From contig CADADR010000008.1 in the NCBI GenBank assembly GCA_902786745.1, forward strand, positions 154,006 to 218,005: DNA of 64,000 nucleotides. The letters are read 5' to 3'. Below are positions 18,581 through 27,952 of the stretch, in pieces. The DNA is from an uncultured Bacteroidia bacterium (GTDB lineage Bacteria > Bacteroidota > Bacteroidia > Bacteroidales > F082). The notes under the pieces are model-generated. The model was not told the DNA's origin, made no database searches, and saw only the letters and a program-made list of their open reading frames with translations. Each line of letters opens with the position of its first letter. Position 1 is the first letter of the stretch. Both the position numbers and the translations under genes were made by a program.

Positions 18581-19630
18581 TCAGAACTTGCTCAGGTCCA
18601 TGCGGATGGTCAGGAAGTTGGGCGAGCCCACGATATTGTTTCTCGAACGGGCATAGTCGATTTGGAAAGCCTTGATCTTCACGCCAAAGCCAGCAGAGAA
18701 GCCCACCAAAGTACGGGCGGTAGGCACATCCATGTCGTGATGGATACCGTAGTTATACGAAGCCCGCAGCACGAGGTTCTTGCCCAGCTCCAACTCGCCG
18801 CCCAGCAGAAGATGGCATCCGAGGTTGGTGACAAATTGGCGAGCCTTGCTAGGTTCGGTGTATTCGCCCGTGACAGGGTCATAATAGCCTTCTAGGTCCA
18901 AGGGATCCTTGTAGGTCACCTTCCAGCGTTGGATGTCATGATAGCCCATGATGATGGTCAGCGGCAGGTGGTCGAGACGTTTAGAGGCCATGAAATCAAC
19001 GGAGTATGGCAGCCATTTGTCGAGTGTGTTCAGTTCGACAGAGAACAGCTGACGTCCGATGTTGCGCGCAGCAAGGGTGAAAGCCCAGTTATGGTAGGAC
19101 CAATAGGTAGCTGCCACATCGACGCCCAAAGCACCGGCACGACCGCTCTCGTACTGGACACCGGCATACTTCAGGTTGGCACCAATGCTCCATTTGTCGG
19201 TCAACTCACGGCCCCAGCCAAGAGTGACGGCATAGTCGGACACATTGAAGGTGCCGCCGTCGACATAACCGCTCTCCGATGCATACTCCATATTGCCATA
19301 GTTATAATACTGCACCGATGCGGCGAAGCTACCCACCTTGTCGAAGGTATGGCTGTATTGCGCCGTGGCGAAGTTGGTCCCGACATTGAAGTCACCGACA
19401 TAAGAGAGCGTCAGTTGGTTGTTCATCTCTGGCGAGATGGCCGAAGGGTTGAACACGGCTGTCTGCAAGTCGCCGTCGTGCACAGGCAGCGGCAAGCCGC
19501 CCAATGCCACCACACGAGCCGAATTGGCATCCGTCAAGGCACGGTAGGTGCCGTTGGTCACTTGCGCCTGAGTGCGCAAGGTGAATACGGAAAGGATGCA
19601 GACGCCTATGATGTAGAGATATCGTTTCAT
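18581..19630 (-). CDS. porQ: Type IX secretion protein PorQ
   Basis: A 349-residue exported protein. Signal peptide MKRYLYIIGVCILSVFTLRT ends AQAQ. A PorV/PorQ-like outer-membrane barrel follows (ALTDANSARVVALGGLPLPVHDGDLQTAVFNPSAIS is the family N-terminal signature; the end MDLSKF is a barrel C-terminus). In Porphyromonas, PorQ works with PorU, PorV and PorZ in the attachment complex that processes T9SS cargo. Three cargo proteins with type A sorting domains lie in this window (48.0, 59.2 and 60.9 kb). Confidence 0.92.
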   Translation of the reverse strand: MKRYLYIIGVCILSVFTLRTQAQVTNGTYRALTDANSARVVALGGLPLPVHDGDLQTAVFNPSAISPEMNNQLTLSYVGDFNVGTNFATAQYSHTFDKVGSFAASVQYYNYGNMEYASESGYVDGGTFNVSDYAVTLGWGRELTDKWSIGANLKYAGVQYESGRAGALGVDVAATYWSYHNWAFTLAARNIGRQLFSVELNTLDKWLPYSVDFMASKRLDHLPLTIIMGYHDIQRWKVTYKDPLDLEGYYDPVTGEYTEPSKARQFVTNLGCHLLLGGELELGKNLVLRASYNYGIHHDMDVPTARTLVGFSAGFGVKIKAFQIDYARSRNNIVGSPNFLTIRMDLSKF

Positions 19631-19691
19631 AATGAGTTGTTTCGATGATAACGGAATAACCTATCGTATTATTGCATTAATGCCTCTTCTT

Positions 19692-20645
19692 TTATTTGTC
19701 AATCAGGCCGATACCCGTCTTGACGAGTTTACCGTTCGCCTTCAGTTCGGTGGCTATCTTGTCGAGCATGCCGTTGATGAACCTGCGGCTGTCGGGCGTG
19801 CTGTAGAACTTCGAGATCTCGATGTATTCGTTGATGGTCACCTTCACGGGGATGGAATGGAATTCGACGAACTCGGTCACCGCCATGTAGATAAGGATCT
19901 TATCCATCAAGGCCAAGCGATCGTAATCCCAATTGGAGATGTTGTCCTTGACCAGTTCCATATACTCATCGGCATGGAGGATGGTCTTCTCAAACAGTTT
20001 GACCACAAACTCCTTGTCTTCGGCCTCGTCCTTGAACATCGGAGGAAGCACGCTATCGGCATTGAAGTCGGCAGGCAACTCGCTGATGTATTTCCAAAGC
20101 AGATATATGGCCAACTGATAGTCGCTGTTGAACGAAAGATCGCGGTCGGAATAATAGTCATAAAGCAAGCCGTTCTCCGCCATATAAGTGTCGATGATTG
20201 TCACCAAGAAACGTTTGTCATCGCTGAAAGTATCTTTTCCATTGGTCATATACTCCTGATACTCCGGCGTTTCGGTCAGCTTGGTAAACATATTACGGAT
20301 AAAATCCTCACGGGAATCGGCCCAGTTGATCTTATATTGCTCCTCAAGTTTCATCAGATGCTTATTGTCATCCAAGGCCTTGAGGATCCTGTTGTTGACG
20401 AACTTCATGTTGGGGTTCAGGTCCTCTTCCGTTGGGAAATGCTTATGCTTGTTCTCCTCGATACGGCGTTCGGCAAACTGCTTCAACTCCACCCAGAAGG
20501 AAAGTTGGTAGACAAACAGCTTGTAGAGGTCATCGACCCCTTCAAGCAGCTGACGTTCGGCTTGAGGCAGGTTGGCACTTTCGGACTGATGATAGGCGTA
20601 GATAGATTGCAACGCCTTGACTCTCAAAAATCTTCTATTCAACAT
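19692..20645 (-). CDS. nusB: Transcription antitermination factor NusB (extended form)
   Basis: 317 residues, about twice the E. coli length; the extra N-terminal half (to about residue 150) is usual in Bacteroidota. The C-terminal half holds the NusB core (WDYDRLALMDKILIYMAVTEF, PVKVTINEYIEISKFYSTPDSRRFINGMLDK). The start is MLNRRFLRVKALQSIYAYHQ at 20645; 36 further upstream codons are open but overlap the promoter. NusB joins S10 in rRNA antitermination. A 61-base gap to porQ suggests co-transcription. Confidence 0.95.
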   Translation of the reverse strand: MLNRRFLRVKALQSIYAYHQSESANLPQAERQLLEGVDDLYKLFVYQLSFWVELKQFAERRIEENKHKHFPTEEDLNPNMKFVNNRILKALDDNKHLMKLEEQYKINWADSREDFIRNMFTKLTETPEYQEYMTNGKDTFSDDKRFLVTIIDTYMAENGLLYDYYSDRDLSFNSDYQLAIYLLWKYISELPADFNADSVLPPMFKDEAEDKEFVVKLFEKTILHADEYMELVKDNISNWDYDRLALMDKILIYMAVTEFVEFHSIPVKVTINEYIEISKFYSTPDSRRFINGMLDKIATELKANGKLVKTGIGLIDK

Positions 20646-20675
20646 AGCGATTGGTCTATATGAAAAAACAATTTG

Positions 20676-20683
20676 CAAAGATA
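20676..20683 (-). promoter_or_regulatory. -7 box of nusB operon
   Basis: TATCTTTG on the minus strand, 31 bases before the nusB ATG. Confidence 0.72.
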
Positions 20684-20718
20684 AAACAAAATCCTGTGAA
20701 AATACAACAAAAATGGAG

Positions 20719-20726
20719 TATTTTTG
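20719..20726 (+). promoter_or_regulatory. -7 box of Dabb-domain gene
   Basis: TATTTTTG, 21 bases before the ATG at 20747, divergent from the nusB promoter. Confidence 0.72.
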
Positions 20727-20746
20727 CGGCATCAACGACAATCGCC

Positions 20747-21064
20747 ATGACAAAAGTTTTGAAACACATCGTAATGTGGAAATTCCTTGACGAGGCCGAA
20801 GGACGCACTCGCCAAGAAAACGCGCAATGGATGAAGGAACACTTGGAAGCCTTGGTAGGACAGATTCCCGAGCTGCTCAGCGCCGAGGTGGGCATCAACT
20901 GCAAGGACTCGGCGGCAGCCTACGACGCCGTGCTGACGGCCACATTCCATTCCTTTGAGGCAATGGAACGTTACAAGAACCATCCGCTGCACCAACATAT
21001 AAGCCAGTACTGCAAAAAAGTCAGGAAAGACCGGGTCGCGTGCGACTATTTCATTGAATCATAA
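20747..21064 (+). CDS. Dabb (stress-responsive alpha/beta barrel) protein
   Basis: A 105-residue single Dabb domain: MTKVLKHIVMWKFLDEAEGRTRQ...FHSFEAMERYKNHPLHQHISQY...CDYF. The HIVMWKF and YxxHPxH motifs are typical. Family members form dimeric ferredoxin-like barrels; no activity can be assigned. The ATG at 20747 is supported by the -7 box and by the domain starting two residues later. Confidence 0.85.
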   Translation: MTKVLKHIVMWKFLDEAEGRTRQENAQWMKEHLEALVGQIPELLSAEVGINCKDSAAAYDAVLTATFHSFEAMERYKNHPLHQHISQYCKKVRKDRVACDYFIES

Positions 21065-21124
21065 GGCATAAAGCGTTTTCAATAGATTTTTTTCAATAAG
21101 TCGCACCATATGTAATAAAAACCC

Positions 21125-21132
21125 TATCTTTG
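21125..21132 (+). promoter_or_regulatory. -7 box of rubrerythrin-ferritin operon
   Basis: TATCTTTG, leaving a leader of about 50 bases before the rubrerythrin ATG. Confidence 0.72.
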
Positions 21133-21185
21133 CGTTTCTATCCGTCAAGAACAACTAACTCAATATCATTAAATACAGAACATCT

Positions 21186-21734
21186 ATGAAGAAAAAATTC
21201 ATCTGCCCCATCTGTGGGTATGTACACGAAGGTGAGGAAGCCCCTGAGCGCTGCCCTCAATGCAAGCAAATCGTTGAATGGAAAGTCGTCGACGAAAGCG
21301 CTGCCTTGAATTTCGTCACCGAACACGTCGTCGGTATCGCCAAAGGCACTGGTGAGGACATGATCAAAGACCTCAACGCACACTTCATGGGCGAAGCCAC
21401 AGAAGTCGGCATGTATCTGGCCATGAGCCGTCAAGCCGACCGTGAAGGCTATCCCGAAATCGCCGAGGCTTTCAAACGCTATGCCTTCGAAGAGGCCGAA
21501 CACTGCGCCAAGTTTGCCGAACTGCTGGGCGATGTGGTGTGGGACACCAAGACCAACCTCTACAAGCGCATGATCGCCGAATGCGGCGCCTGCGAAGACA
21601 AGATGCGCATCGCCCGCGTGGCCAAGGAGCGCAACCTTGACGCCATCCACGACACCGTCCACGAGATGGCAAAAGACGAAGCCCGCCACGGCAAAGGCTT
21701 TGAAGGTCTTTACAAACGTTATTTTGAAAAATAA
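21186..21734 (+). CDS. Rubrerythrin, reverse-domain type (NADH peroxidase-like)
   Basis: 182 residues. The rubredoxin iron site is at the N-terminus ([20 protein letters not shown], two CxxC pairs at C8/C11 and C24/C27), ahead of the four-helix di-iron domain ([52 protein letters not shown]). This order is that of 'reverse rubrerythrin', which reduces peroxide in anaerobes. It lies 20 bases before ferritin, and the two probably form an oxidative-stress/iron-storage operon. Confidence 0.93.
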   Translation: MKKKFICPICGYVHEGEEAPERCPQCKQIVEWKVVDESAALNFVTEHVVGIAKGTGEDMIKDLNAHFMGEATEVGMYLAMSRQADREGYPEIAEAFKRYAFEEAEHCAKFAELLGDVVWDTKTNLYKRMIAECGACEDKMRIARVAKERNLDAIHDTVHEMAKDEARHGKGFEGLYKRYFEK

Positions 21735-21754
21735 CCCTTTAATTTGATATTACC

Positions 21755-22267
21755 ATGATTAGCAAGAAATTAGCAAAGGCCATCAACGACCAGATCAATG
21801 CTGAGATGTGGTCGGCCTATCTCTATCTGAGCATGTCGCAAGACATCTATGCCAAAGGTTTCCATGGCATCGCCCATTGGTACAAAGTGCAGTTCCTCGA
21901 GGAACAAGCCCACGCCGCCATCATGATCAACTACCTGCACGCACAGGATGAGAAAGTCGTCCTGGCCCCTATCGCCAAGGTGCAGACCAGCTGGAAGAGC
22001 GTCCTGGCCACCTTCGAAGACACCCTCGCCCACGAGAAGAAAGTGACCGCCATGATCAACAACCTGTGCGACATCGCCGACGAAGACAAGGACCGCGCTG
22101 CCGCCAACTTCCTCGCCTGGTTCATCGACGAGCAGGTGGAAGAGGAAGAGAACGCCCGCGACCTCGTGCGTCAAGCCAAGATGATCGGCGACCATATCGG
22201 TGGCATGATTATGCTCGACAAGGAGCTCGGCGCCCGTGAATACCACACGCCCAGCCCGCTGAAATAA
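21755..22267 (+). CDS. ftnA: Ferritin
   Basis: A 170-residue non-haem ferritin. Ferroxidase-site residues occur in NDQINAEMWSAYLYLS, LEEQAHAAIM and FIDEQVEEEENA. It forms a 24-mer shell that stores iron as ferric mineral and limits Fenton chemistry. It is the second gene of the rubrerythrin operon, closed by a strong terminator. Confidence 0.94.
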   Translation: MISKKLAKAINDQINAEMWSAYLYLSMSQDIYAKGFHGIAHWYKVQFLEEQAHAAIMINYLHAQDEKVVLAPIAKVQTSWKSVLATFEDTLAHEKKVTAMINNLCDIADEDKDRAAANFLAWFIDEQVEEEENARDLVRQAKMIGDHIGGMIMLDKELGAREYHTPSPLK

Positions 22268-22291
22268 TACTCAGCAAACCTTTAACAATCA

Positions 22292-22330
22292 AAAAGCTCC
22301 GTTCCCTTTTGAAAACGGAGCTTTTGTTTT
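22292..22330. terminator. Bidirectional terminator between ftnA and convergent gene
   Basis: A perfect 12-bp stem (22292-22303 with 22314-22325) is flanked by TTTTGTTTT on the right and AAAAA on the left, so it can stop transcription from both sides. Confidence 0.9.
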
Positions 22331-22344
22331 ACTGTAGACTGAAA

Positions 22345-22842
22345 TCAAAAACTCAACGTTAGGCCGACGCCACCTGGCACCAGACCAAAATCGAGCTCGA
22401 CGGGCGAGCCATACGAAGTCACGCCCAAGTGTTCGTTATAAATCGTCGCTCCTTTTACCATCCTTCGATCTGCCAAGTAAGTAAACAGGAAACCGACACC
22501 TATTGAAGCGGCTCCACCAATCAGCACAGGAGCATTAATACCTTTACCCTTAATCAAGTCCGCAATTTCCCAGCCCAATGCAAAGCCACCTGCAAAGCTG
22601 AAGAAATAACTGGCGCCTGTGTCAAAGCTTGCCCAACGCAACTGGCGAAGTGCCTCTTTATCACTGCCCACGGAAGCTTTCATCTGGCTGACCGAATTGA
22701 TGAACGTTCCATTTTGATGATAAAACTTATGACCTATCCCCGCCGCCTTTTCGATTCCAATGGCGTATTGTTCAGACTGAGCATACGAACATGAAAGGCC
22801 AACAACGAATAAGACAACTAATGAAATGAATAGTTTTTTCAT
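22345..22842 (-). CDS. Exported protein of unknown function
   Basis: 165 residues. A signal peptide (MKKLFISLVVLFVVGLSCSY, cut after AQ) precedes a mature part with two glycine-rich hydrophobic stretches (YFFSFAGGFALGWEIADLI and VLIGGAASIGVGFLFTYLADRR) and a C-terminal LDFGLVPGGVGLTLSF that looks like a barrel-terminal strand. I do not recognise the family; an outer-membrane or membrane-associated role is likely. No clear -7 box is seen. Confidence 0.75.
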   Translation of the reverse strand: MKKLFISLVVLFVVGLSCSYAQSEQYAIGIEKAAGIGHKFYHQNGTFINSVSQMKASVGSDKEALRQLRWASFDTGASYFFSFAGGFALGWEIADLIKGKGINAPVLIGGAASIGVGFLFTYLADRRMVKGATIYNEHLGVTSYGSPVELDFGLVPGGVGLTLSF

Positions 22843-22885
22843 ATGATTGTATTTTAGTTAAGATTCCATAAAAACTCAAAATAGC

Positions 22886-23917
22886 TCAAAGTTCTCCTGC
22901 CTGCTTCTTGGCCCAAAACTCCTTGAAGTCAGCGTAGTTCTTCTGGAGCAGTTCGGGGGTGTTCAATCCATAAGGACATTTGGAGCGGCAAGCGTTGCAG
23001 TGTTTGCATTTCTCGATGAGTTTCATCTTCTCGGCCCATTCCTCAGTGAGGTAGACACTATAAGGAGCACGCTTCAGGAAGAGACTCATGCGAGCGCAGT
23101 CGTTGATCTGGATGCCCACAGGGCAAGGCATGCAATAGCCACAACCACGGCAGAAATTGCCCGACAATTCGGCACGTTCCTTCTCAATCTTACGCCATGA
23201 GGCCGAAGAAAGCTCGGGCTCATGGTCTTGATACGAAAGGAACTCATCCAACTCGCTCTCGCGCTGTATACCCCAGATAGGCAAAGCATGGTCGAACTGG
23301 TTGAGGAAGGCGTAAGCCAAAGCCGAATCGGTGATAAGTCCGCCCGCCATCGCCTTCATGCAGATGAAACCCATGTTGTGCTTGAAGCAGGCATCCACAA
23401 TCTTTTGGTCCTCCTCCGACGAGAGATAGGAGAACGGATACTGCAACGTATCGTAGCAGTCGCGCTCGATGGCCTCCATAGCCACGTTCTGTCGGTGGTT
23501 GCTGATGCCGATGAAACGCACCTTGCCTTGACGTTTGGCCACCTTCATGGCATCATACAAGCCTTGCTTGTCGCCGGGGCGCGGACAATAGTCAGGGTTG
23601 TGGAACTGATACAAATCGAGGTAATCGGTCTTCAGGTTCTTCAACGTGGTGTGCAGATCCTTCCAAAAATCCTCAAGGGTGGTGGCGGCAGTCTTCGAGG
23701 CTATCAGCACCTTGCTACGACGGTCGCCAAAGGCAGCGCCAATCTTCTCCTCGCTATCGGTATAGAAACGAGCCGTGTCATAAAAATTGATGCCGTTGTC
23801 ATAGGCTTTATGCAGCAGGTAAACGGCTTCTTTCTCGCTGATCCTTTGGATGGGAAGCGCGCCAAAACCGTTCTTGTTCACCTTCAGGTTGGTCTTGCCT
23901 AATGTGATGGTTTTCAT
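22886..23917 (-). CDS. Aldo/keto reductase with C-terminal 4Fe-4S module
   Basis: 343 residues. The AKR barrel starts MKTITLGKTNLKVNKNGFGA, with catalytic Asp/Tyr in NFYDTARFYTDSEE and the NAD(P) loop before residue 250. The C-terminus has two cysteine clusters, CRGCGYCMPCP and CKHCNACRSKCP, typical of ferredoxin-fused AKRs in anaerobes. The substrate is unknown. Start chosen at 23917; an in-frame ATG at 23965 lies upstream of the -7 box and is rejected. Confidence 0.9.
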   Translation of the reverse strand: MKTITLGKTNLKVNKNGFGALPIQRISEKEAVYLLHKAYDNGINFYDTARFYTDSEEKIGAAFGDRRSKVLIASKTAATTLEDFWKDLHTTLKNLKTDYLDLYQFHNPDYCPRPGDKQGLYDAMKVAKRQGKVRFIGISNHRQNVAMEAIERDCYDTLQYPFSYLSSEEDQKIVDACFKHNMGFICMKAMAGGLITDSALAYAFLNQFDHALPIWGIQRESELDEFLSYQDHEPELSSASWRKIEKERAELSGNFCRGCGYCMPCPVGIQINDCARMSLFLKRAPYSVYLTEEWAEKMKLIEKCKHCNACRSKCPYGLNTPELLQKNYADFKEFWAKKQAGEL

Positions 23918-23934
23918 GGCTGACGAATTTTGCA

Positions 23935-23942
23935 CAAAAATA
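23935..23942 (-). promoter_or_regulatory. -7 box of aldo/keto reductase gene
   Basis: TATTTTTG on the minus strand, 18 bases before the ATG at 23917. Confidence 0.72.
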
Positions 23943-24004
23943 GGAAAAATATTGATATACACCAAATTTTAAGCCTTCTTTTTCGCACAAGTCCTTAAAA
24001 AACC

Positions 24005-24012
24005 TATTTTTG
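24005..24012 (+). promoter_or_regulatory. -7 box of aroQ
   Basis: TATTTTTG, 16 bases before the aroQ ATG. Confidence 0.72.
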
Positions 24013-24027
24013 CAAAAACAAAACACA

Positions 24028-24468
24028 ATGAAAATTCTCATCCTCAACGGACCCAATCTGAACCTTTTGGGCAAGCGCGAACCCGAAATTTACGGACGTC
24101 TCTCCTTCGACGACTACCTGCCACAGCTTCGCGAGCGTTTCCCACAGCACGAAATCCATTATTGCCAATCCAACCACGAGGGCGTTTTGATCGACCAGCT
24201 GCAAGCCGCCGACGGACAATACGACGCCGTGGTGATGAACCCCGGCGGCTATGCCCACACTTCCATCGCCCTTGCCGACTGCATCCGTGCCATCGGCATC
24301 CCCGTGGTGGAGGTTCATATCTCCGACATTTCGAAACGCGAGCCTTATCGCAGGCATTCCTTCACTGCCGAGGCCTGCGTGAAGTGCATTACGGGATTGG
24401 GAATGGAAGGATATGACAAGGCTATCCTCGCTTTGGAGGAACTCCTAGGGCGCAACCCTACGAAGTGA
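24028..24468 (+). CDS. aroQ: 3-dehydroquinate dehydratase, type II
   Basis: A 146-residue type II dehydroquinase of the shikimate pathway. The signature NGPNLNLLGKREPEIYG holds catalytic Y22; NPGGYAHTSIAL and VEVHISDISKREPYRRHS supply the other active-site residues. Family members form dodecamers. The 3' end overlaps the convergent glycosyltransferase by 11 bases. Confidence 0.96.
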   Translation: MKILILNGPNLNLLGKREPEIYGRLSFDDYLPQLRERFPQHEIHYCQSNHEGVLIDQLQAADGQYDAVVMNPGGYAHTSIALADCIRAIGIPVVEVHISDISKREPYRRHSFTAEACVKCITGLGMEGYDKAILALEELLGRNPTK

Positions 24469-25480
24469 AATCGCTTTGCTTTAGTTCGCTGAACTTTTTC
24501 TTGCCTTTCAGAATATGGTCGAAGACGATGTTGCGCTGATAGATGCAACTGACCGGCTTTTGTTCCCCTGCCTTGCGTTTCTCGCGCAAATCTTTCAGAC
24601 GTTTGTAGAAGTCCCAATGTGCCTTGAAGACCATCCTAAAGTCCTTGGGGCAGCCCTCGAAGAGGAACTTGAACGCCGCCACCCAGTCGAGGAGGATGCG
24701 GTAGAGAATGGTGCGCCTCACACGTCGTTTGGGCAGGTTCTTCACCAGCAGCGACAGGTTGTTGCGGAAGTTCAGGTAGGTCTTACGTGGTGAGTTCTTC
24801 GGCAAAGTGCCGCCGCCGATATGGTAGACCTTCGACTGCGGGCAGCAGTACACCTTGTAACTGGCATTCTTCAACCTCCAGCATAGGTCTATCTCCTCCA
24901 TGTGGGCAAAGAAGCTGTCGTCGAGGCCTCCCACCTGATGGTACAGCTCGGCGCGAACGAACATGCAGGCGCCCGTGGCCCAAAACACTTCCATTGGCTC
25001 GTCATACTGGTGTTCGTCGGTCTCCAGGTTTTGGAACAAACGCCCACGGCAGAAGGGATAGCCATATTTGTCGATGAAGCCACCGCTGGCACCGGCATAT
25101 TCAAATTTCTCCCTATGATCGTACGACAAGATCTTCGGCTGACAGGCGGCTATTTGCGGATCGGCGTCCATCATTTCGATGACGGGCTCTATCCAATGCG
25201 GTGCCACTTCGATATCCGAGTTGAGCAGCACATAATACTCCGCCTCAATCTGCCGCAAAGCTAAATTATAGCCCGTGGCAAAGCCCCCGTTGCTACCATT
25301 CTCAATCAAACGGATGCAAGGGTAATTCGCCTTCAAGAAAGCCACCGAGTCGTCGGTCGAGGCATTGTCGGCCACGACGATTTCGGTCCATGTCGGATCG
25401 CAGTTGGCGATGACATTGGGCAGGAATTGTTCGAGGAACCTCTTCCCGTTATAATTCAATATGACGACGGCTACTTTCAT
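24458..25480 (-). CDS. Glycosyltransferase family 2
   Basis: 340 residues, GT-A fold: MKVAVVILNYNGKRFLEQFL, nucleotide-binding VVADNASTDDS, DxD-like LLNSDIEVAP, acceptor-side FFAHMEEIDLCWRLK. This resembles rhamnosyl- or other O-antigen/exopolysaccharide transferases. Start ATG at 25480 overlaps the stop of the acyltransferase gene (ATGA). Co-expression with a lipid acyltransferase points to lipid A/glycolipid modification, by inference. Confidence 0.9.
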   Translation of the reverse strand: MKVAVVILNYNGKRFLEQFLPNVIANCDPTWTEIVVADNASTDDSVAFLKANYPCIRLIENGSNGGFATGYNLALRQIEAEYYVLLNSDIEVAPHWIEPVIEMMDADPQIAACQPKILSYDHREKFEYAGASGGFIDKYGYPFCRGRLFQNLETDEHQYDEPMEVFWATGACMFVRAELYHQVGGLDDSFFAHMEEIDLCWRLKNASYKVYCCPQSKVYHIGGGTLPKNSPRKTYLNFRNNLSLLVKNLPKRRVRRTILYRILLDWVAAFKFLFEGCPKDFRMVFKAHWDFYKRLKDLREKRKAGEQKPVSCIYQRNIVFDHILKGKKKFSELKQSDFTS

Positions 25481-26364
25481 GCCACTTCTTTCAGGTTTCT
25501 TTGGTGTTTCCAACGGCGGTGCGACCACAGCCAGTTGTCGGGATTCTCTTGTATGAAACGCTCAACACAGCGCACATATTGTTCCATAATCTGGCCGTCG
25601 GCCATCGTCTTAGGGGCATCCGTGATCAGCTCATAGGTCACCTCATAAAGACCCCTGCCCCGCCGTTTCATAGCTACGAAGACCACGGCATAGTCCAGTT
25701 TCTTCGCCATGCGTTCCATGCCCGTAAACCAGCAGGTGTCCTGATGCAGGAACTCCGTCCAATAGTCGGACTCGACGCCGCGTGGCGACTGGTCGGCTAT
25801 CATCAGCACGGCATTCCACCTATCACGGTGTTGCACCAGATGCTTAAAGACATCATTGGCCTCCACAGGCTCTGCAGAGATGCCTTTCATGCGCATATAG
25901 AGCATCAGCGCATCGAAGACAGGATTCGACACCTTCTTATACACCGCCACATTATGGTGGGCTGCAAACGAAGGGATCTGCTTCCCATACCACTCCCAGT
26001 TGCCCGAATGGGGAATGGCATAGAAGATGCTCTTCCTCTGTTCGAAAAGCCGCTCCAGCACCTCCGGATTGGTGTAGGTGATACGTTTGCCATAGCTCTC
26101 AGGGCCGATACGCATCATCTTAGGCGCCTCCACAAACAAGTCGCACAGGTTATGGTAGAATTGCCGTTCTATGGCCTTGATGGCCTTGTCGCTCTTCTCG
26201 GGGAAGGAGCGCAACAGGTTCTCTCTCGTCACTTGACGACGATAGCGGAACACGTGATATGCCAAGAAATAGCAGACATCCGACTTCAGGTAGAGTAGCC
26301 AATAGGGCTGCACCGACATGAAGTTGGCCCATAATTTCACGATGGCATATCCTAGTTTTTTCAT
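25477..26364 (-). CDS. Lysophospholipid/lipid A acyltransferase (LpxL/HtrB family)
   Basis: 295 residues with an N-terminal membrane anchor and the acyltransferase motif HSGNWEW (HX4E catalytic dyad), then MIADQSPRG and the C-terminal NPDNWLWSHRRWK typical of lipid A late acyltransferases. It probably adds a secondary acyl chain to lipid A at the inner membrane. It starts 2 bases after the GWxTD gene and couples to the glycosyltransferase. Confidence 0.9.
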   Translation of the reverse strand: MKKLGYAIVKLWANFMSVQPYWLLYLKSDVCYFLAYHVFRYRRQVTRENLLRSFPEKSDKAIKAIERQFYHNLCDLFVEAPKMMRIGPESYGKRITYTNPEVLERLFEQRKSIFYAIPHSGNWEWYGKQIPSFAAHHNVAVYKKVSNPVFDALMLYMRMKGISAEPVEANDVFKHLVQHRDRWNAVLMIADQSPRGVESDYWTEFLHQDTCWFTGMERMAKKLDYAVVFVAMKRRGRGLYEVTYELITDAPKTMADGQIMEQYVRCVERFIQENPDNWLWSHRRWKHQRNLKEVA

Positions 26365-26366
26365 GC

Positions 26367-27842
26367 TTATCTCGGGTCGTTGTAAAGGTCGCCGGCATGC
26401 GAGCCCCAGCCCTTCTCGTATTCGGTCTGGTCGACACCTTGGTCATAGCCTTGACCATAGATACGCGAATAGACCTCAAGCTGCCAGCGCGGGTTGTTCA
26501 CCTCACCGATAACATCGGAATGGATGAGCTGGAAGTTGTTGGCAGAGGCATCTTTTGCCATAAACACAAAGCGTTTGTTGCGTTGGTTTCCGATGGTATA
26601 GTAATGCCAAATCTCATAAGGATAGGCACCGGGTTCGCTCGGGCTCTCAACGATCTTGTCGGGCTGGCCATATTTCAGGAACACATAGCCACGGTCGGTA
26701 CGGTAGCCCGGGAATGTAGTGGTCTTAAACGACATGTTGACGCGTTTGACAGCAGCCAGATAGTCGTCGAAAGCCAACTTGGGGTTCATCGGGGAGCGTG
26801 CGCTCCAGAAGTTGAACAGGAACTGCTGCATGGTCAGCGCATCGTCGGTCTTCAGCAGGTTGACGGAATAGTCGCGTTCCATCTCCGTGCAGAGGGGCTC
26901 GATATAACGCAGGTATTTGCGCAGGGTGTCGATATCGTCGATGTCGCTGACGAATGTGTTGGCCACATTGATGCCCGCCAAGTCGCCCATGTCGTAGGTC
27001 ACCTCGGGGTTGCTCCGTTGGAAGAAACAGCTGTTGGAACAAATGAGATTGTTGCTACGGTCGCGCATCTCCACAACGAGATAGTAATTGCCTGAGGGCA
27101 GGTCCTTGATGTCGATGGTATTGAGAAGGATGTCCACCTTCTTCACATCATAACGTTGCGAGAAGTAGTAGTTCTTCATCTTCGTCGACGACTCCACCGT
27201 CTCGATGAAATAATTGACGAGGAACTGACCGTCTTCATGCACCTTGTCGCTGTTGTAAAGCTCAGCGTAAAACCTCAGCTTATCCTCGTTGGCGCCATAG
27301 AAGGGATACACCCTGGGAAGGAAGTCGAAGCCGCTCTTCGTGCATGCCGAAGGCGTCTCGGCCTTGGTGAACGAGTCGAACAGCAGAATGTCGGACACAG
27401 CGGGAGTGCCTTCGGGGTAGTCGAGATTCACCGTGATGGTCTCGGAAGGCAGGGCCACGCCGCTGTTCATGTCGGTGATGCTGATCTCCATCTCGTATTC
27501 GCCGTTGTCCAACGAAAAGCGTTGTTGGTCGATGAAGGCGCCCGAGAGGTTGGCGGTATCTGTTACCACGGGGCTGTCGAGGGCCACCTTGGAAAACGTA
27601 GCCTCCTCCCCTTTGCGGAACACCGTAGTGATTTCGACCGTTGCCTTGAACTGGCCTGGCTCAAACTCTTTATAAACCGCCGACCGGCAGTCGAAGGCGA
27701 TGGCGTTCTCCACATAGGAAGTCATGCCTGGCACGGAATAAGTCGTAGTAGAAAGATAGGGTTTCAGCTTCTTCGCTTTCACCTGGGCTTGGCCTGCAAG
27801 AGCGACCAGCAGAAGCATCATAATGGCTATTGTTCTCTTCAT
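26367..27842 (-). CDS. GWxTD domain-containing exported protein
   Basis: 491 residues with signal peptide MKRTIAIMMLLLVALAGQAQ. The middle resembles a beta-sandwich (YVENAIAFDCRSAVYKEFEPGQF...). The C-terminal GWxTD-type domain has FNFWSARSPMNPKLAFDDYLAAVKRVN, PGYRTDRGYVFLKYGQPD and PYEIWHYY. It is common in Bacteroidota and of unknown function. The longer frame to 27923 runs past the -7 box and is rejected. First gene of the operon with the acyltransferase and GT2. Confidence 0.88.
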   Translation of the reverse strand: MKRTIAIMMLLLVALAGQAQVKAKKLKPYLSTTTYSVPGMTSYVENAIAFDCRSAVYKEFEPGQFKATVEITTVFRKGEEATFSKVALDSPVVTDTANLSGAFIDQQRFSLDNGEYEMEISITDMNSGVALPSETITVNLDYPEGTPAVSDILLFDSFTKAETPSACTKSGFDFLPRVYPFYGANEDKLRFYAELYNSDKVHEDGQFLVNYFIETVESSTKMKNYYFSQRYDVKKVDILLNTIDIKDLPSGNYYLVVEMRDRSNNLICSNSCFFQRSNPEVTYDMGDLAGINVANTFVSDIDDIDTLRKYLRYIEPLCTEMERDYSVNLLKTDDALTMQQFLFNFWSARSPMNPKLAFDDYLAAVKRVNMSFKTTTFPGYRTDRGYVFLKYGQPDKIVESPSEPGAYPYEIWHYYTIGNQRNKRFVFMAKDASANNFQLIHSDVIGEVNNPRWQLEVYSRIYGQGYDQGVDQTEYEKGWGSHAGDLYNDPR

Positions 27843-27870
27843 TTCTTTAAAGGTATTATATTTCATTTTG

Positions 27871-27878
27871 CAAAAATA
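27871..27878 (-). promoter_or_regulatory. -7 box of GWxTD-acyltransferase-GT2 operon
   Basis: TATTTTTG on the minus strand, 29 bases before the ATG at 27842. Confidence 0.72.
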
Positions 27879-27940
27879 GGCTTTTTCGGCGAAATTCAGT
27901 TTTTTTTGGAGGAAATTTCTCAACCTATCGAAAAATGTTG

Positions 27941-27948
27941 TACTTTTG
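27941..27948 (+). promoter_or_regulatory. -7 box of tRNA-Ser operon
   Basis: TACTTTTG ends 4 bases before the first tRNA begins. Confidence 0.72.
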
Positions 27949-27952
27949 CAGC